Assembly (NCBI GenBank): GCA_033977485.1
Contig: CM066982.1
Span: 34,884,218 to 34,948,217, forward strand
Length of the DNA stretch: 64,000 bases
Direction of reading: 5' to 3'
DNA from: Hydrangea macrophylla
Taxonomy: Eukaryota > Streptophyta > Magnoliopsida > Cornales > Hydrangeaceae
Positions 21,701-31,502 of this stretch are shown here, in pieces. The notes beneath the pieces were generated by a model. That model did no database searches. It worked only from the letters and a program-made list of their open reading frames with translations, and was not told the DNA's origin. The position numbers and the translations under genes were made by a program. How positions within the stretch are numbered: the stretch's first letter is position 1; each line of letters opens with the position of its first letter.

Positions 21701-22236
21701 GCCCGGGTTTTGGAGGCTTCCAAGGTTAGGAACCACAATAGTGCAGATTTTGCCAGAGTTTGCGGGAATAGCATCGCAATGTGCTCGTGGGTGCAACCCA
21801 TGGACTGGAAGATACTCATACATAGCTTCACGTGGCTTTTCGGGTTTCCCGTTCCATCAAAGCGATCGATGGCAGGCATTTTGAAATTCTCTGGCAGTTT
21901 CAGCTTGACAGGCTCGAAGAGGCCTTCCAGATCTAACATGTAATCGTCGATACCTTTGCTTTTCCTGAGTACGCTTTCTAGTTTATCGACCTTGTCCAAT
22001 TTTTCTTGGAGCTTCTTCTCATACGTAAGCGGTGGGACCCCTTGAAACCAGTTTTCCTCCCCATTATTCTCATGTAGAGGAGGTTCAAACCCCGGTGGCG
22101 GAAACTCGGGCGGAGGTCGCGGCTGTTGCTGCTTCAGTTCTTCCATGAATTTTAGGACTTGGGCTAGACTGTCTGATTGTTGGCTTATAGTCGCTCCCAA
22201 TTCAGTAACCTTGTTTTCCAACTCTTCCCTATTCAT
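15724..22236 (-). CDS. gag-pol: Gag-pol polyprotein of B (gag-PR-RT-RH-aRH-IN)
   Basis: One uninterrupted frame of 2170 codons from an ATG to TGA. Order: proline-rich N-terminus and gag domain (about 100-290), zinc-knuckle-like CTYHQAPGHNTDDC with His for the second Cys (about 385), aspartic protease with DTGSA (Asp 673), G-patch-like segment NYFPGMGLGRRQQG (about 834-865), RT with YVDD (1304; bases 18316-18327), RNase H, a second archaeal-type RNase H (starting near YFDGAANMKGYG, about 1597), and integrase with HHCC and D-D-E (near 1892, 1953 and 1988) plus a C-terminal module. All catalytic residues I can check are present. Legume Ogre elements need a frameshift or splicing between PR and RT; here both lie in one frame. 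The second RNase H is typical of Tat elements. Confidence 0.95.
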   Translation of the reverse strand: MNREELENKVTELGATISQQSDSLAQVLKFMEELKQQQPRPPPEFPPPGFEPPLHENNGEENWFQGVPPLTYEKKLQEKLDKVDKLESVLRKSKGIDDYMLDLEGLFEPVKLKLPENFKMPAIDRFDGTGNPKSHVKLCMSIFQSMGCTHEHIAMLFPQTLAKSALLWFLTLEASKTRAWEDIVRVFVDHYSYNQELDVTVRDLETTRQSNNESFAAFLSRWRNKVAQMTHRPIEKEQVRMLIRNLQPLYHEKLFYQSISTFEELFEVGTRIEDAIREGKIKKEDPPSQPRRPNYSRNPPDVNALSGQPMAYPPRPYQPSNQANSSNRPFQKKPPRNFAKLEISLSSALDRLLKKGHLQLLQPRNTPLPPNFDMSKRCTYHQAPGHNTDDCMRLRHDIQDLIDQNIIEPPPKQPHITQNPLPNHQNVNLIESSPVPFNPATYITPLGQPLLYIDIPDSEGIHLIEGENDEWQQQLDDEQDLFFLEEHDLGAVDLKWYDPNDESDASIWNEPEKPFVGTDYDWFKKDGTVEGPTPAEIDHLTRSGRHYQPPQPATEAIEKGPVKDKGKGKMDEVIEEDNELIKQLKKTQAHLSMWDIMVTSYKHRQAVLNALAGIEVPIDAAPEDMVAFLGALTHDPIITFSDEDLPPEGSAHNKALYITVGCKEQQVPFCLVDTGSALNVCALRTATALGVSILDITPSVQSVRAYDNTRRNVMGTVSLQIRVGSLVSTEIFQVMDIPASFNLLIGRPWLHANKAVSSNVHQMIKYIHEREVKVILGNSWGSEAFPNYAPIFEVQIPELEEGEIGGFFMEEVHMIEDEDRFPEVHSAVVNIVRKMNYFPGMGLGRRQQGIREFPQIKGQQGTFGLGYEPTDEDVELQRPWKKRVKGLPPYRKTLNGQFIKEGDDFPYFGFPEPWVHQTTGRRHPGLEIFADCERPPYQDPFYPEEVEKTPEEDWLKYLDTEAIKKMWEESAEEEEEKRAKSQDDQIKPTEEGLSNQAIESSVCVSQSPIPPKSVLPVIESVLESAAVSPPLSNVITSPVMNEMKDDSAYSSVSNTCECTDPSEDLPIELKQLIEKPPAYEIIEDTLSVNLGEIDNPQIVQIGSTLNKEEKEKLTLLLKEFKDVFAWSYEDMPGVDPDIVQHHIPLLPNSKPVKQKLRRMRPEWALKVKEEVEKQFKAGFIVVTEYPEWVANIVPVPKKDGKVRVCVDFRDLNKASPKDDFPLPHIDVLVDNTAGHELLSFMDGFSGYNQILMAPEDREKTTFTTPWGTYCYRVMPFGLKNAGATYQRAATTLLHDMIHKEVEVYVDDMIVKSKDREGHLVALEKFFERLRKYKMRLNPKKCTFGVTSGKLLGFLITQRGIEVDPSKIKAILEMMPPRNEKEVRGFLGRIQFISRFISKLTATCDPLFRLLRKGEKFQWDDQCQAAFDKIKAYLQNPPVLSPPTPHKPLFLYLSVSENAMGCMLAQEGEESHSEKAIYYLSKRMTGYELNYSTLEKTCWALVWCTRRLRHYMLAFPVVLISRMDPLKYLLEKPALTGRISRWLLLLSEFDIKYVTSKSVKGRTVAEHLAEHAVDSKESGDFPFPDESIMGIKEEQWKLYFDGAANMKGYGVGMILVSPSGDHTPLAVKLNYNSTNNTAEYEACILGMEAALELKVRRMDVFGDSNLIISQARGEWKVKEERLKPYHDRLDQLKRQFENITFLYLPREENQLADSLATLASMIKIPVGVKMMPLVIEQRYEPSFNIIATVEEEENETPWYQDIWNFIEKGTFPQESTERDKRAIRRFAAQFIICSGELLKKGYNGHNLTCLFGKSSRRMMEEIHEGVCGPHMNGHMLAKKIVRQGYYWTTLEKDCCEYVRKCHKCQIHANMMHVPPSLLYSMTSPWPFSTWGIDIIGEIVPKASNGNRYILVAIDYFTKWVEAASYTKLGAKEVAKFIKRNLICRYGVPHEIISDNGSHFKAEVRDLFEEYKITYHKSSPYRPQTNGAVEAANKNVKAILQKSTDTYKDWHEKLPFALWGYRTSIRTSTGATPYSLVYGMEAVLPVEIELPSLRVMAECEISESDWLRERYEELALIDEKRLSTVDHVQIYQKRIARAFNKRVRPRKIVKGDLVLKELRAPIFDPRGKFKPKWVGPYIVKTVLSGGATYLMDLDGVEFKEPINMDRLKKYYA

Positions 22237-23545
22237 GCTGACGTAAGCTGTCGGACTGATTCTGATTAACCGATTATCCGCACTTCTGACCCACGAATAA
22301 GACCCTGACTGCTGACCTTGGGAATCTATACTGACCTGACAGATTTTGAAAGGGCTAGATTAGATCTTTGACAGTGGTGACTCTAGACAAAGATAGTGAT
22401 ATGGACCGACTCGAAACAGTGCGTGCAAATTGATGGGGAATGGTGCATGCAAATGGGACAAACATGCGGATGTAAGCCCTAATCTGTATGATGCTCCTAT
22501 TTCTAACAGATAGCAGCTAAACAAATAAGGTCCTAGCTATACAGAGTGTGCTAACCTTACTTTCTAGTATGATCAGCGAGGGATGACATGGATTTCCGAG
22601 ATACTCCGGAAATTTTGGACAGAGTTTTTGTGGGAAACTGGTCAATATGGTCATATCTGGGATATTCAGACAGAGTTTCTGGGAGAATATGGTCATATCT
22701 GGGATATTTGGACAGAGTTTCTGGGAGAAACTGGTTAATGTAGTTATATCTGGGATATTTGGACAGAGTTTCTGGGAGAAACTGGTTAATGTAGTTATAT
22801 CTGGGATATTCGGACAGGGTTTCTGGGAGAAACTGGTCAATATGGTCATATCTGGGATATTCGGACAGGGTTTCTGGGAGAAACTGGTCAATATGGTCAT
22901 ATCTGGGATATTCGGACAGAGTTTCCGGGAAACTGGTAAGTACGGTTATAGTGATCATACTTTCTAGCAGGTTTTCATACTCCTATGTCTCAAGACCGAC
23001 AAACAAGGTTTGCGGTGTATATCTTTGCGAGCATGGAGCAGACATCCTTGTCATGATGCTTAGGCAGGTCAACTCAATGTGACTACATGTGAGTGATTGC
23101 CTTGGGAATCATAAGAAAGAGGTTCTGTTCTATGCCACATAAGCGTCTACACCGCGCAGGTAATCCCGTCAGGGCATACAACAGTTATATCACATTGTCC
23201 TATCTGAAAAGATAAATGAACAGTCCTATGAAAGGTTCTACAGGAATCTATATGCAAAGGCTGGGTTTAGTCAAAGAGGGTCCGTTGACGAGAGTTCCAA
23301 TATACCGTCGGGGAGACAGTACGGAGGTTTTTACTCTTTTTGATATACCTTGGAAGGTACAGTATCAACGGTGACTTGTGCCCTGGCACAGCAAGACCTG
23401 AACAATGTCAGCGCCGCGTTTCAGACACAGTCGGAGGGGGGGAAATGCGAGAGTGCAATGCGGTGAACCAAACACAGTAAAAAGATGATTTTAAGGATGC
23501 TTCTTATGAGTCAAACCTCTGTATTATTTTGTTTTAAAATAAAAG
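22237..23545 (-). other. 5' leader of element B
   Basis: 1.3 kb between the primer-binding site and the gag ATG. It contains the 51-bp repeats and otherwise no domain or long ORF. The extra ORF1 that classical Ogre elements carry here is absent, apart from short chance frames. Confidence 0.7.
22623..22945. repeat. 51-bp tandem repeat in the B leader, about 6-7 copies
   Basis: Units contain TTTCTGGGAGAAACTGG followed by a TCATATCTGGGATATTCGGA block. One unit has an internal deletion and the outer ones are more diverged. The 51-bp length keeps both strands open (17-residue repeats), which explains the repetitive frames here; I do not treat them as coding. Confidence 0.9.
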
Positions 23546-23563
23546 TCCCCAGTGGAGTCGCCA
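23546..23563 (-). promoter_or_regulatory. Primer-binding site of element B (tRNA-Arg type)
   Basis: On the minus strand TGGCGACTCCACTGGGGA starts 3 nt after the 5' LTR. This is the form known from Tat/Ogre elements, where the primer is described as tRNA-Arg. The identification is by memory of the family; the position is exact. Confidence 0.85.
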
Positions 23564-23566
23564 GAT

Positions 23567-26500
23567 TGTGGACACGCGGAATCGGACCACTTCTCTCTTG
23601 TTTGAGATTGTTTTGAAATTGATTTGAATCAAGGAAAGAAAATGAAAGGTCTGTTGAAAACAGATACAGAGTCGCCACTTGGTCTTTAAGGAACCAAGAA
23701 ACCTAATTTTGACTCACCCAAGCGGATAAGGGCACCGGCCCTTCATAACCAAAGAACTTGGTTCGGGGTTTTGGTACGAGAGAGGAAGGAGCCTTTGTCG
23801 CGACTAAAACACCCTCAACTCGCCCCGTCTTTCGACGGGCCTCAATTAGCATCCAAGTAATCATCTTATACTATGTATGGTTCGACAAATAATACTATGA
23901 TAGTATATTACATCACATAAGGAGATTTGAAATTGGAAGATCAAAATATACGATATCATTCATAAGATCTAGGCCAAATATCATGCAATGTAAAGTGAAA
24001 GATCACACAAATAAACCTAGGAAAGATCGTCTAATCATGTATCAAATAATCAAGACTTCCTAATCTAAAGGGGGACATGAATTGTTATTGAAACAAATAA
24101 GCAAAGAAATCAAAATATGCTTAGCAAGGCTAGAATGATGCATGTTATTCTTTGATAAAAGAAGACCTCTCAATCCCCGGGATGGATGAGAAAGGATGAA
24201 TAGATCAAGGGGAAGCATGAACGAGTGATCGAATTCATTCCTTATAATCTCCTTAGATTAAGAGTTACAAAAACCCCAAATCTTGCATGAATGCAATGTT
24301 TGTATCTAAAAATGTGCAAAGGTTGTAGTGTGTTTTGTGTACATGGATTTCTAGAATGGCTTAGAAGTCTAAAATAGGAAAGAATGAATGAATGAAATCA
24401 ACATGGGATATATACAAATGTAGTATGAACCACTTCCTAGGATATGAACTAATTTGGAATGCATATAAGCCTCAAATCAAAGAATGAAAGTTAAAGTGTA
24501 CTTGCTGTGAATAGTGGACAGAACAGTAGCATGATCTTTTGGAATTTGAAAAGAGGGGTTAGGAATGTTTTCAATGAATTATTGTTTATGGAGATGTTCC
24601 CTATTGTGTCTAGAACACAACCCAAAAAGCCAATCTTGAATAACTATCACAGATTGAGAGAAATTACACAAACAATAGAGGTCACTCAGAAACAGAGTTC
24701 GTACTGTCGTCTGAAATGTTAGAAAATCTTAGAAAATGAAAAGGAATGATCTAGAGGCCCATTTTATACAGAAAGTTTCCTAAGACATTTAATTTTAATG
24801 GACAAATAAGTTAGGACCACCCCTTTTGGAAAAGTTTTCTGGAAAAGAGGTCGTAAGTTGACCTAGCTGCTGTGACAGCAAAAAACAGAATGTTTGGAAG
24901 GAATGTTGGGACCCAAATGGACCATTTCCAAGTACTTCCAAGTCAAACCAAAAATCATGGGTGTTCTCCAATGAGTTAGGAAGACTTTCCAAGTGGCCTT
25001 GTATCCATATGTTGAGTATTGTGTTCTAGAAAAATCTTTGAACTCAACTCACTCACTGTTTTGACTCATTGTTTTGAAGATTTTGGAGAAAACAAAGTTT
25101 AGTTTCTTGAAACCAAATGAGAGGGATTGAGAGGGGTTTTGAAATAGATGTTTTGAAAACATGTTTTCAACACTCAATGAGGATCATAGCCACTTAGAAT
25201 ACCTACATCAAACTCATCATTTAAGAACCTCCAAGATTGTTGGAGAGATTTATTTTATTTTTGGGCATAACTTCAATACATTCCAAGAATACCTTGGAAG
25301 TATTGAGGTTATGATCATCATCTATCAAACATGTTTTTGAGGTCAAGAGCTACTATCCATAAGGATTCACTCACCCCAAACTTCATGTCATCACTTAGAT
25401 GATGATGAACTAGTAAGTAAATAATGAAAAGAAAAAGAAATGAGATAAGGAGAGATGAACATATATATAATCAAGCAAGTAGATGATAATCAATAGATGA
25501 TATTCATGAAGCATGAGACTTGTAGATTGGTGTATCACTCATATGTAATGACACTAGACATGGAAGAAGCTTCCACACTCTTGAATGCTTACTAAAATGG
25601 TGGTCGGGAGTATTGAATGTTGAAGTAAATGGAAGTAATGAAGTAAAAACAAAGTTAGAAACTCACTTTTGTTTTGAAAAATCAAAGAAGAAAGCTTCTT
25701 TTCTCTCCACTCTAACCTTATCTCTACATTTTCTCTCCCAAACTTTCTCTAAACTTGCATTTGACTCGCCTAAAATGAGGAGTAATGGGGTGTTTATATA
25801 GGCCAACTTGGGGTGTTTTTGGGATTTAGAAAGTACTCCCATTAGTCCCAAACATCTGAAATCATGAAACCACGTCGTTTTGGATTTTAATTAATCAAAA
25901 TGGGACCACCAAAATATTTACAAAAACTTACTGTTCTGGAGGTGAGTGCCGCGGCGGCACTGGGCCACTGTCGCGGCGGCAGTGGGCCAGTGCCGCGGCG
26001 GCACTGCTCCTCCCTTCGTCTGGATAATGCTGTTTAGGCCCCCCGAAGTTCCGATATTCACGAAAAGGCCCTATTTCGTCCGAAATTCACAGAAAATGCA
26101 TACGAACTCCAAATTGAGGTTGTGATATACCGTTGGAAAGGTAATGGAGTCTACTTTACATAAAAAAAAGTTCGGGGATAGGTCACTTCGAAAAGGTTTG
26201 CGGTATTCGCGATAAAAGCCGATTTGATCGCCTTTTTCGCCTTTGGAAATTTATAATAAATTCGTTTTAAATCCAGAAATTATGTGCGATATACCGTTGG
26301 AAAGCTATTGACCTCTAGTATCCATGAAAAATATTTGAAAATTGTTTCGGTGCCCCGATTCCAAAGTCAGATCTTGGTTAAACCGGTCAAACCTGGGATT
26401 CCCGGGAAGTTCTGGGAACCTCTGGGAGCTCCCAGGAGCCGATATTTTCGCTCGATTTTCTTTTGGAACTTGTTTTAATACTTTTCTCATGATTCAGACA

Positions 26501-26873
26501 TTTTCGGTCAAACTTGGTCAAACTTGGTCAAACTTGGTCAAACTCTGGTCAAACCTGGTCAAACCTTGGTCAAACCGGTCAACGAGGACTTTCGGGGAAC
26601 CTCTGGGACTTCCGGGGGTCTCTGGGAGCTGACGACTTCTTCCGGTTTTATTTAAAAACTCATTTTATCACTTTTCTTACGACGTAGTATGTTTTCAGAA
26701 CATTGGGACCAAATCTGGGAGTTTTCGGACTTTCAAGGGCATTTTGGTCATTCTGAGCATTCTGAGAGATAGAGCTGACTTCCGAGAGTCCTTTTGAGTC
26801 TTTTACGATCATTGTGAACCACCAAGCTACGGGTCTCCTAAATCTGATAGCCGACAAAAATGGGGTGTCTACA
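23567..26873 (-). repeat. 5' LTR of element B
   Basis: 3307 bp, nearly identical to 6173-9469. In element orientation it begins TGTAGACACCCC at 26873 and ends GTGTCCACA at 23567. It has the TATA box at 25793-25801, the GC palindromes at 25945-26005, and the 10-bp array at 26505-26582 with one unit more than its partner. Confidence 0.95.
25793..25801 (-). promoter_or_regulatory. Putative TATA box of B 5' LTR
   Basis: CTATATAAA on the minus strand in the copy of the LTR that would drive gag-pol. About 1.07 kb of the LTR lies upstream of it in element orientation and about 2.2 kb downstream, so the transcript would have a very long R-U5 leader. Confidence 0.65.
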
Positions 26874-26878
26874 GGTTC
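26874..26878. repeat. Target-site duplication of element B, right copy (GGTTC)
   Basis: Matches 6168-6172 exactly; after it the gag frame of element A resumes. Confidence 0.93.
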
Positions 26879-27867
26879 TAGGTAGGTTTTGCCTGAAGAA
26901 CTCTGCGGCACATGCAATATGTTGGGACATACCAATCAATACTGTCCCAATGTGCCGTACTTTCAAGAACAACCCCCCATGGAAATAAATGACATGCAAG
27001 GGTATAGGGGGCGGGGAATTCCTATAATAATTATAATTCACAAAATAATAATAATAGATGGAATCACCCTGGGTTTGATTGGAAAAATAATGCTGGGACC
27101 CAAAATCAATACCAACAACAGCCCTATAACAACAATAACCAATATCAAGGGCAATACAATAGGCAGCCCCAACCATTCAATAAAAATAGACCTAATAACT
27201 ATAACCAAGCGCAACCCTCTAATCAACAGTCGAACGTGTAAGTTCCCCCACACAAAAAGGCACAAGAGGAAGATCCTCTTTCTAATGTGAATCTAACACA
27301 ACAATTAATTCAAATAATGAGCAAAATGTCTACGACGTTAGATAGGATGGATGCATGATAGGAGGGATTAGGTAGAACATTTCCTGCCCAACCACTTCAA
27401 AACCCTAGGGGATACAACAATGGTCCCACTAACCATGAACAAGCTAAAGCCGTGACTACTCTGAGGCTAAATATGGCTCTCTCTACTCCCGAAGAGAATG
27501 AAAAGGATGAAGTGGTGAATAAAAACAAACCTTCTACTCAGGAAGAGGAGCCATCCACTAATAATGAACCATTAGAAATAAACACTGAAGCTCCTAAACA
27601 AGTAGAGAAAGTTGAGAGAAAGCCCGGAAAGGAGCCTGTTGACGACGAAGTACCTAAATGCCCTTTCCCCGCACCTTATCCTCAGAGGTTTAGGAACCCC
27701 AAAAACGAGGCAAAGAATCAGGAGTTCTTGGAACTGTTCAAACAAGTCAAAATTAATCTTCCACTCCTTGATGCAATCAAACAAGTGCCGGCCTATGCTA
27801 AGTACCTTAAAGACTTATGCACGGTCAAGATGAGGCAAAGTGTGAAGAAACACGCTTATGTGGCTTA
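26879..27867 (+). pseudogene. gag: Athila gag, C-terminal part with zinc knuckle (element A)
   Basis: Directly after the duplication it reads CGTCNMLGHTNQYC, a CX2CX4HX4C nucleic-acid-binding knuckle, then a glutamine/asparagine-rich stretch that needs frame changes near 27015-27240. A clean frame follows from 27452 with KQVKINLPLLDAIKQVPAYA, a conserved Athila segment ahead of the protease, ending in a stop at 27866-27868. A homologous fragment is at 39540-39660. Disrupted by stops and frameshifts. Confidence 0.82.
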
Positions 27868-28421
27868 GCATAATCATCCAAAATGAATTACCTCCAAAAC
27901 TCAAAGACCCCGGTACCCCAACTGTCTCGTGTCGAATTGGAAATCAAAGAATAGACAACGCCCTCCTTGATCTCGGAGCAAGCGTGAACCTGCTACCATA
28001 TTCAGTTTATAAACAACTAGGTTTGGGTGAACTCAAACCTACCCGAGTTGCGTTGCAACTAGCAGACAGGTCCGTTAAATACCCTAGAGCAATACTGGAG
28101 GACGTTCTAGTGCAAATAGACTCCTTTGTCTTCCAGGTTAATTTTGTAATTTTGGACACCGAACCTGTGTCCAATCCATGTTCACAAATCCCGGTGATTT
28201 TCGGACGTCCATTCCTCAACACCATAGATGCCACAATAAAAATAAGAAGTGGTATTATAACCATCGTATTCGGGAATATGACTTTGAATGTCAAAATCTT
28301 CTCAAATCCCCGACCTGAAGAATACGAGGACGAAGAGGAGGTCAACTATGTTGAAACGGTCATCGAAGATGAGGTAGATTTTGTTGATTATAAAGATCCT
28401 TTGGAGATAGTTGTGTCGTAA
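27868..28421 (+). pseudogene. pro: Athila aspartic protease (element A)
   Basis: The frame contains ALLDLGASVNLLPYSVYKQL, where DLGAS is the Athila form of the retropepsin catalytic D-[TS]-G motif, and later IPVIFGRPFLNT, the FGRPFL motif of the conserved ILGRPFL block. It ends at TAA 28419-28421. It would cut the gag-pol precursor. The upstream junction with gag is frameshifted. Confidence 0.83.
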
Positions 28422-28457
28422 TTTAACACTATCTATCAACCTAAAGATTCTACTCCA

Positions 28458-30136
28458 TTGGATTCTGCTTTAAATCACACTTTCCTCATGATGGATACAC
28501 GAGAGGAGGATAGAGCTGAATGCATGAGGGTAACACCATATGAACCCCTACCTCCGAAAACAAAATTAGTTATGCCCTCTAATTTTCAGTTTCCCGATCT
28601 GGAATTGAAGGAGCTTCCTGAAGTGCTCAAATATGCTTTCCTGGGGACTGAAAAAACTTATCCTGTTATAATTTCATCCACTCTCAGTCTGGAACAAGAG
28701 GGCAAATTAATCCAAATGCTAAAACAACATAAGGGAGCATTAGGATGGACCATTGTTGATCTCAAAGGCATAAGTCCGTCCGTGTGCACTCATAAAATAT
28801 ATTTGGAAGAAGACGCTAAACCTTCACGACAAATGCAAAGGCGTCTGAATTCCAACATGCAAGAAGTAGTTAAAAAGGAAGTATTAAAATTACTCGATAT
28901 TGGGATTATGTATCCTATCTCTGACAGTCCCTGGGTCAGTCCGACCCAAGTGGTGCCCAAAAAGGCATGCATAACGGTAATTCCTAATAAAGATGGTGAA
29001 TTAGTACCAACACGCGTCCCCACCGGATGGTGAATGTGTATTGATTATCGAAAACTGAATACCGTGACTCGAAAGGACCACTTTCCATTACCATTCATGG
29101 ATCAAATGCTAGAACGAGTGGCGGGTCATAAGTACTATTGCTTTTTGGACGGATATAGCAGTTATAACCAGATAGAAATTGCTCCTGAAGATCAGGAGAA
29201 AACAACTTTCATGTGTCTGTTCGGTACTTTCGGCTACAGACGTATGCCTTTCGGGTTATGTAATGCACCTGCTACATTTCAGCGATGCATGTTAAGTATC
29301 TTTAGCAATATGGTCGAACAAATACTTAAGGTCTTTATGGATGACTTTTCAGTGTTCGGCCAAAGCTTTGAAAATTGCTTAGATAATCTGGAACGTGTAT
29401 TAGCATGATGCGAGGACAAACACCTAGTACTAAACTGGGAAAAGTGTCACTTCATGGTGACCAAGGGAATTGTCCTCGGCCAAATTATTTCTGATAAAGG
29501 TATCCAAGTCGATAAAGCAAAAGTTGATGTAATCTCAAACCTACATGTCCCTTGTACAATCCGAGACATTCGATCTTTTCTGGGACATGCGGGATTCTAT
29601 CGTCGCTTTATCAAAAAATTTAGTGCGATCTCCCGACCACTATGTCAACTGTTGGTCAAAGACATGCCATTCGAATGGTCGAAAAATTGTCAAACATCTT
29701 TTAACTCACTAAAAGAACACCTTACCTCTGCACCGATAATACAGGCACCCGACTGGAGTTTGCCTTTTGAGTTAATGTGCGATGCTAGCGACTATGCCAT
29801 TGGCGCAGTTCTAGGACAGAGGAAGGATAATAAGCCTTAGGTAATCTACTATGCTAGTCGAACACTTAACGAAGCTCAAATGAATTATACGACTACCGAA
29901 AAAGAACTACTTGCAATAGTCTTCACTCTAGATAAGTTCAGGTCATATCTAATAGGGTCCCCAATTGTCTGTTTTAGAGACCACTCAGCCCTGAAGTACC
30001 TATTATCTAAGAAGGATGCGAAGCAAAGGCTTATCCATTGGATACTCCTACTCCAAGAATTCAATATCACAATCAAGGACAAAAAAGGAGTAAAGAATGT
30101 GGTCGCTGACCATTTATCTCGATTAACATTTGTTGA
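28458..30136 (+). pseudogene. pol: Athila reverse transcriptase and RNase H (element A)
   Basis: Reading QEVVKKEVLKLLDIGIMYPI, CIDYRKLNTVTRKDHFPLP, FLDGYSSYNQI, YRRMPFGLCNAPATFQRCM and FMDD (29334-29345, the YxDD catalytic box) identify RT; TEKELLAIVFTLDKFRSYL and VVADHLSRL identify RNase H. In-frame stops occur at 29031-29033, 29406-29408 and 29838-29840. The domain is otherwise colinear, so it is a recently legible but dead pol. Confidence 0.88.
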
Positions 30137-31502
30137 TAACACTGAACCCACACCGATAAAGGATGAATTCCCAGATGAGCAATTGATGGCTATTTCCAGT
30201 TTGCCTTGGTATGCGGATATAGTGAACTATCTGGTTACGGGAGAGACCCCTAGTCATTGGTCAAATCAGGACAAGAAACGATTTCTCTCGTTCGCATGCC
30301 ATTTCTTTTTCGATGACCCTTACTTATTCAAGTATTGCGCTGATCAAGTCATCAAGTGTTGCGTCCCGAATGGGGATATAATCGTCATTTTAGCATCCTG
30401 CCACTCTGAGGCTTGCGGAGGCCATTTTGCTTTGTAAAAGACTGCACAAAAAGTTCTACACAGTGGTTTCTACTGACCCACCATTTTTAAAGATGCTTAC
30501 ACTTTCTGCAAAGTGTGCCAAGGTTGTCAAAAGCTTGGTACAATTTCAAAAAGGTACTCCATGCCCTTAACTCCCATTATCACAATTGAAATATTTGATT
30601 GCTGGGGCATAGACTTCATGGGCCCGTTTCCGAAATCTAACATTTGTGAATATATACTCCTAGCTGTGGAATATGTATCAAAATGGGTAGAAGCGATACC
30701 GATAAGACGCAGTGACCATAAAATAGTAATGTCCTTTCTTAAGGAACACATTCTGTCGCATTTCAGAACCCCAAAAGCACTAATAAGTTACCAAGGCAAA
30801 CACTTTTTCAATAGGCCTTTAGAGTCACTACTCAAGAAATATGGGGTTAACCATAAGATCGCTCTAGCCTGCCACCCGTAAACAAACGGGCAAGCAGAGT
30901 TGGCTAACTAAGAAATCAAGCACATTCTCGAAAAGACAGTTAGTTTTAATAGAAAGGACTGGGCATATAAATTGACTGTTGCTCTTTGGGCATACCGTAC
31001 TGCCTACAAGATAAATATGGGAATGTCCCCATTCAGGCTAGTATACGAAAAAGCATGTCACCTGCCCGTCGAAATTGAGCATAAAGCATACTGGGCGACC
31101 CGCTCATTGAACTTCGACATTAAAGAGGGAGGTCATCTTCAAAAACTCCAGTTGGCTGAACTAGAAGAAATACGTCGAGATGCCTACGATAATGCTAGAT
31201 TACATAAGGAAAGGTTGAAGGCTCGCCATGATAGGACTATCTTTTGAAAATCCTTCGAGCTGGGGCAAAAAGTTTTGTTATATGATTCTCGCCTTCACCT
31301 TTTCCCAAGAAAACTCCGATCTAGGTGGACAAGACCCTTTATAGTCAAATCTGTCTTTCCACATGGGGCCGTCAAGTTATTCAATCCTAAGAACTACGAA
31401 AGTTTCAAGGTCAATGTCCAAAGGTTAAAACCGTTCTTAGAGAATTTCCAACCAGAGGTCGAGCACATCCAACTGGATGAGCTCGATTATTCCTCAACCT
31501 AA
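30137..31502 (+). pseudogene. pol: Athila integrase (element A)
   Basis: It contains an HHCC-like part (HSEACGGHFAL, then CKVCQGCQKLG) and the core GIDFMGPFPKS with the first catalytic Asp. The usual second block ISDGG reads ISYQGKHF, so the second catalytic Asp appears to be Tyr. After a stop at 30880 follow TNGQAELAN, a stop, and EIKHIL, then a C-terminal module ending at 31500-31502. Stops and the lost Asp make it inactive. Confidence 0.85.

Larger units (their letters stand above)
6173..26873 (-). mobile_element. Tat/Ogre-type Ty3/gypsy retrotransposon B, 20.7 kb, with antisense genes
   Basis: Read on the minus strand: 5' LTR 26873-23567, primer-binding site, leader with 51-bp repeats, one gag-pol frame 22236-15724, 101-bp repeats and polypurine-like hairpins, two antisense genes (14709-13711 and 13376-11201), 99-bp repeats, polypurine tract, 3' LTR 9469-6173. 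Perfect 5-bp duplications (GGTTC) bound it. The size, the arginine-type primer site, the second RNase H in pol and the long LTRs fit the Tat/Ogre clade. No coding break is seen in gag-pol, so the element may be recent and possibly competent. Confidence 0.95.

Noticed and set aside
22517..22967. Repetitive frames of 106-133 codons on both strands
   Set aside because: Products of the 51-bp tandem repeat.
22237..23545. Search for Ogre-type ORF1 ahead of gag in B
   Set aside because: Only short repeat-derived frames; nothing like a several-hundred-codon ORF1.
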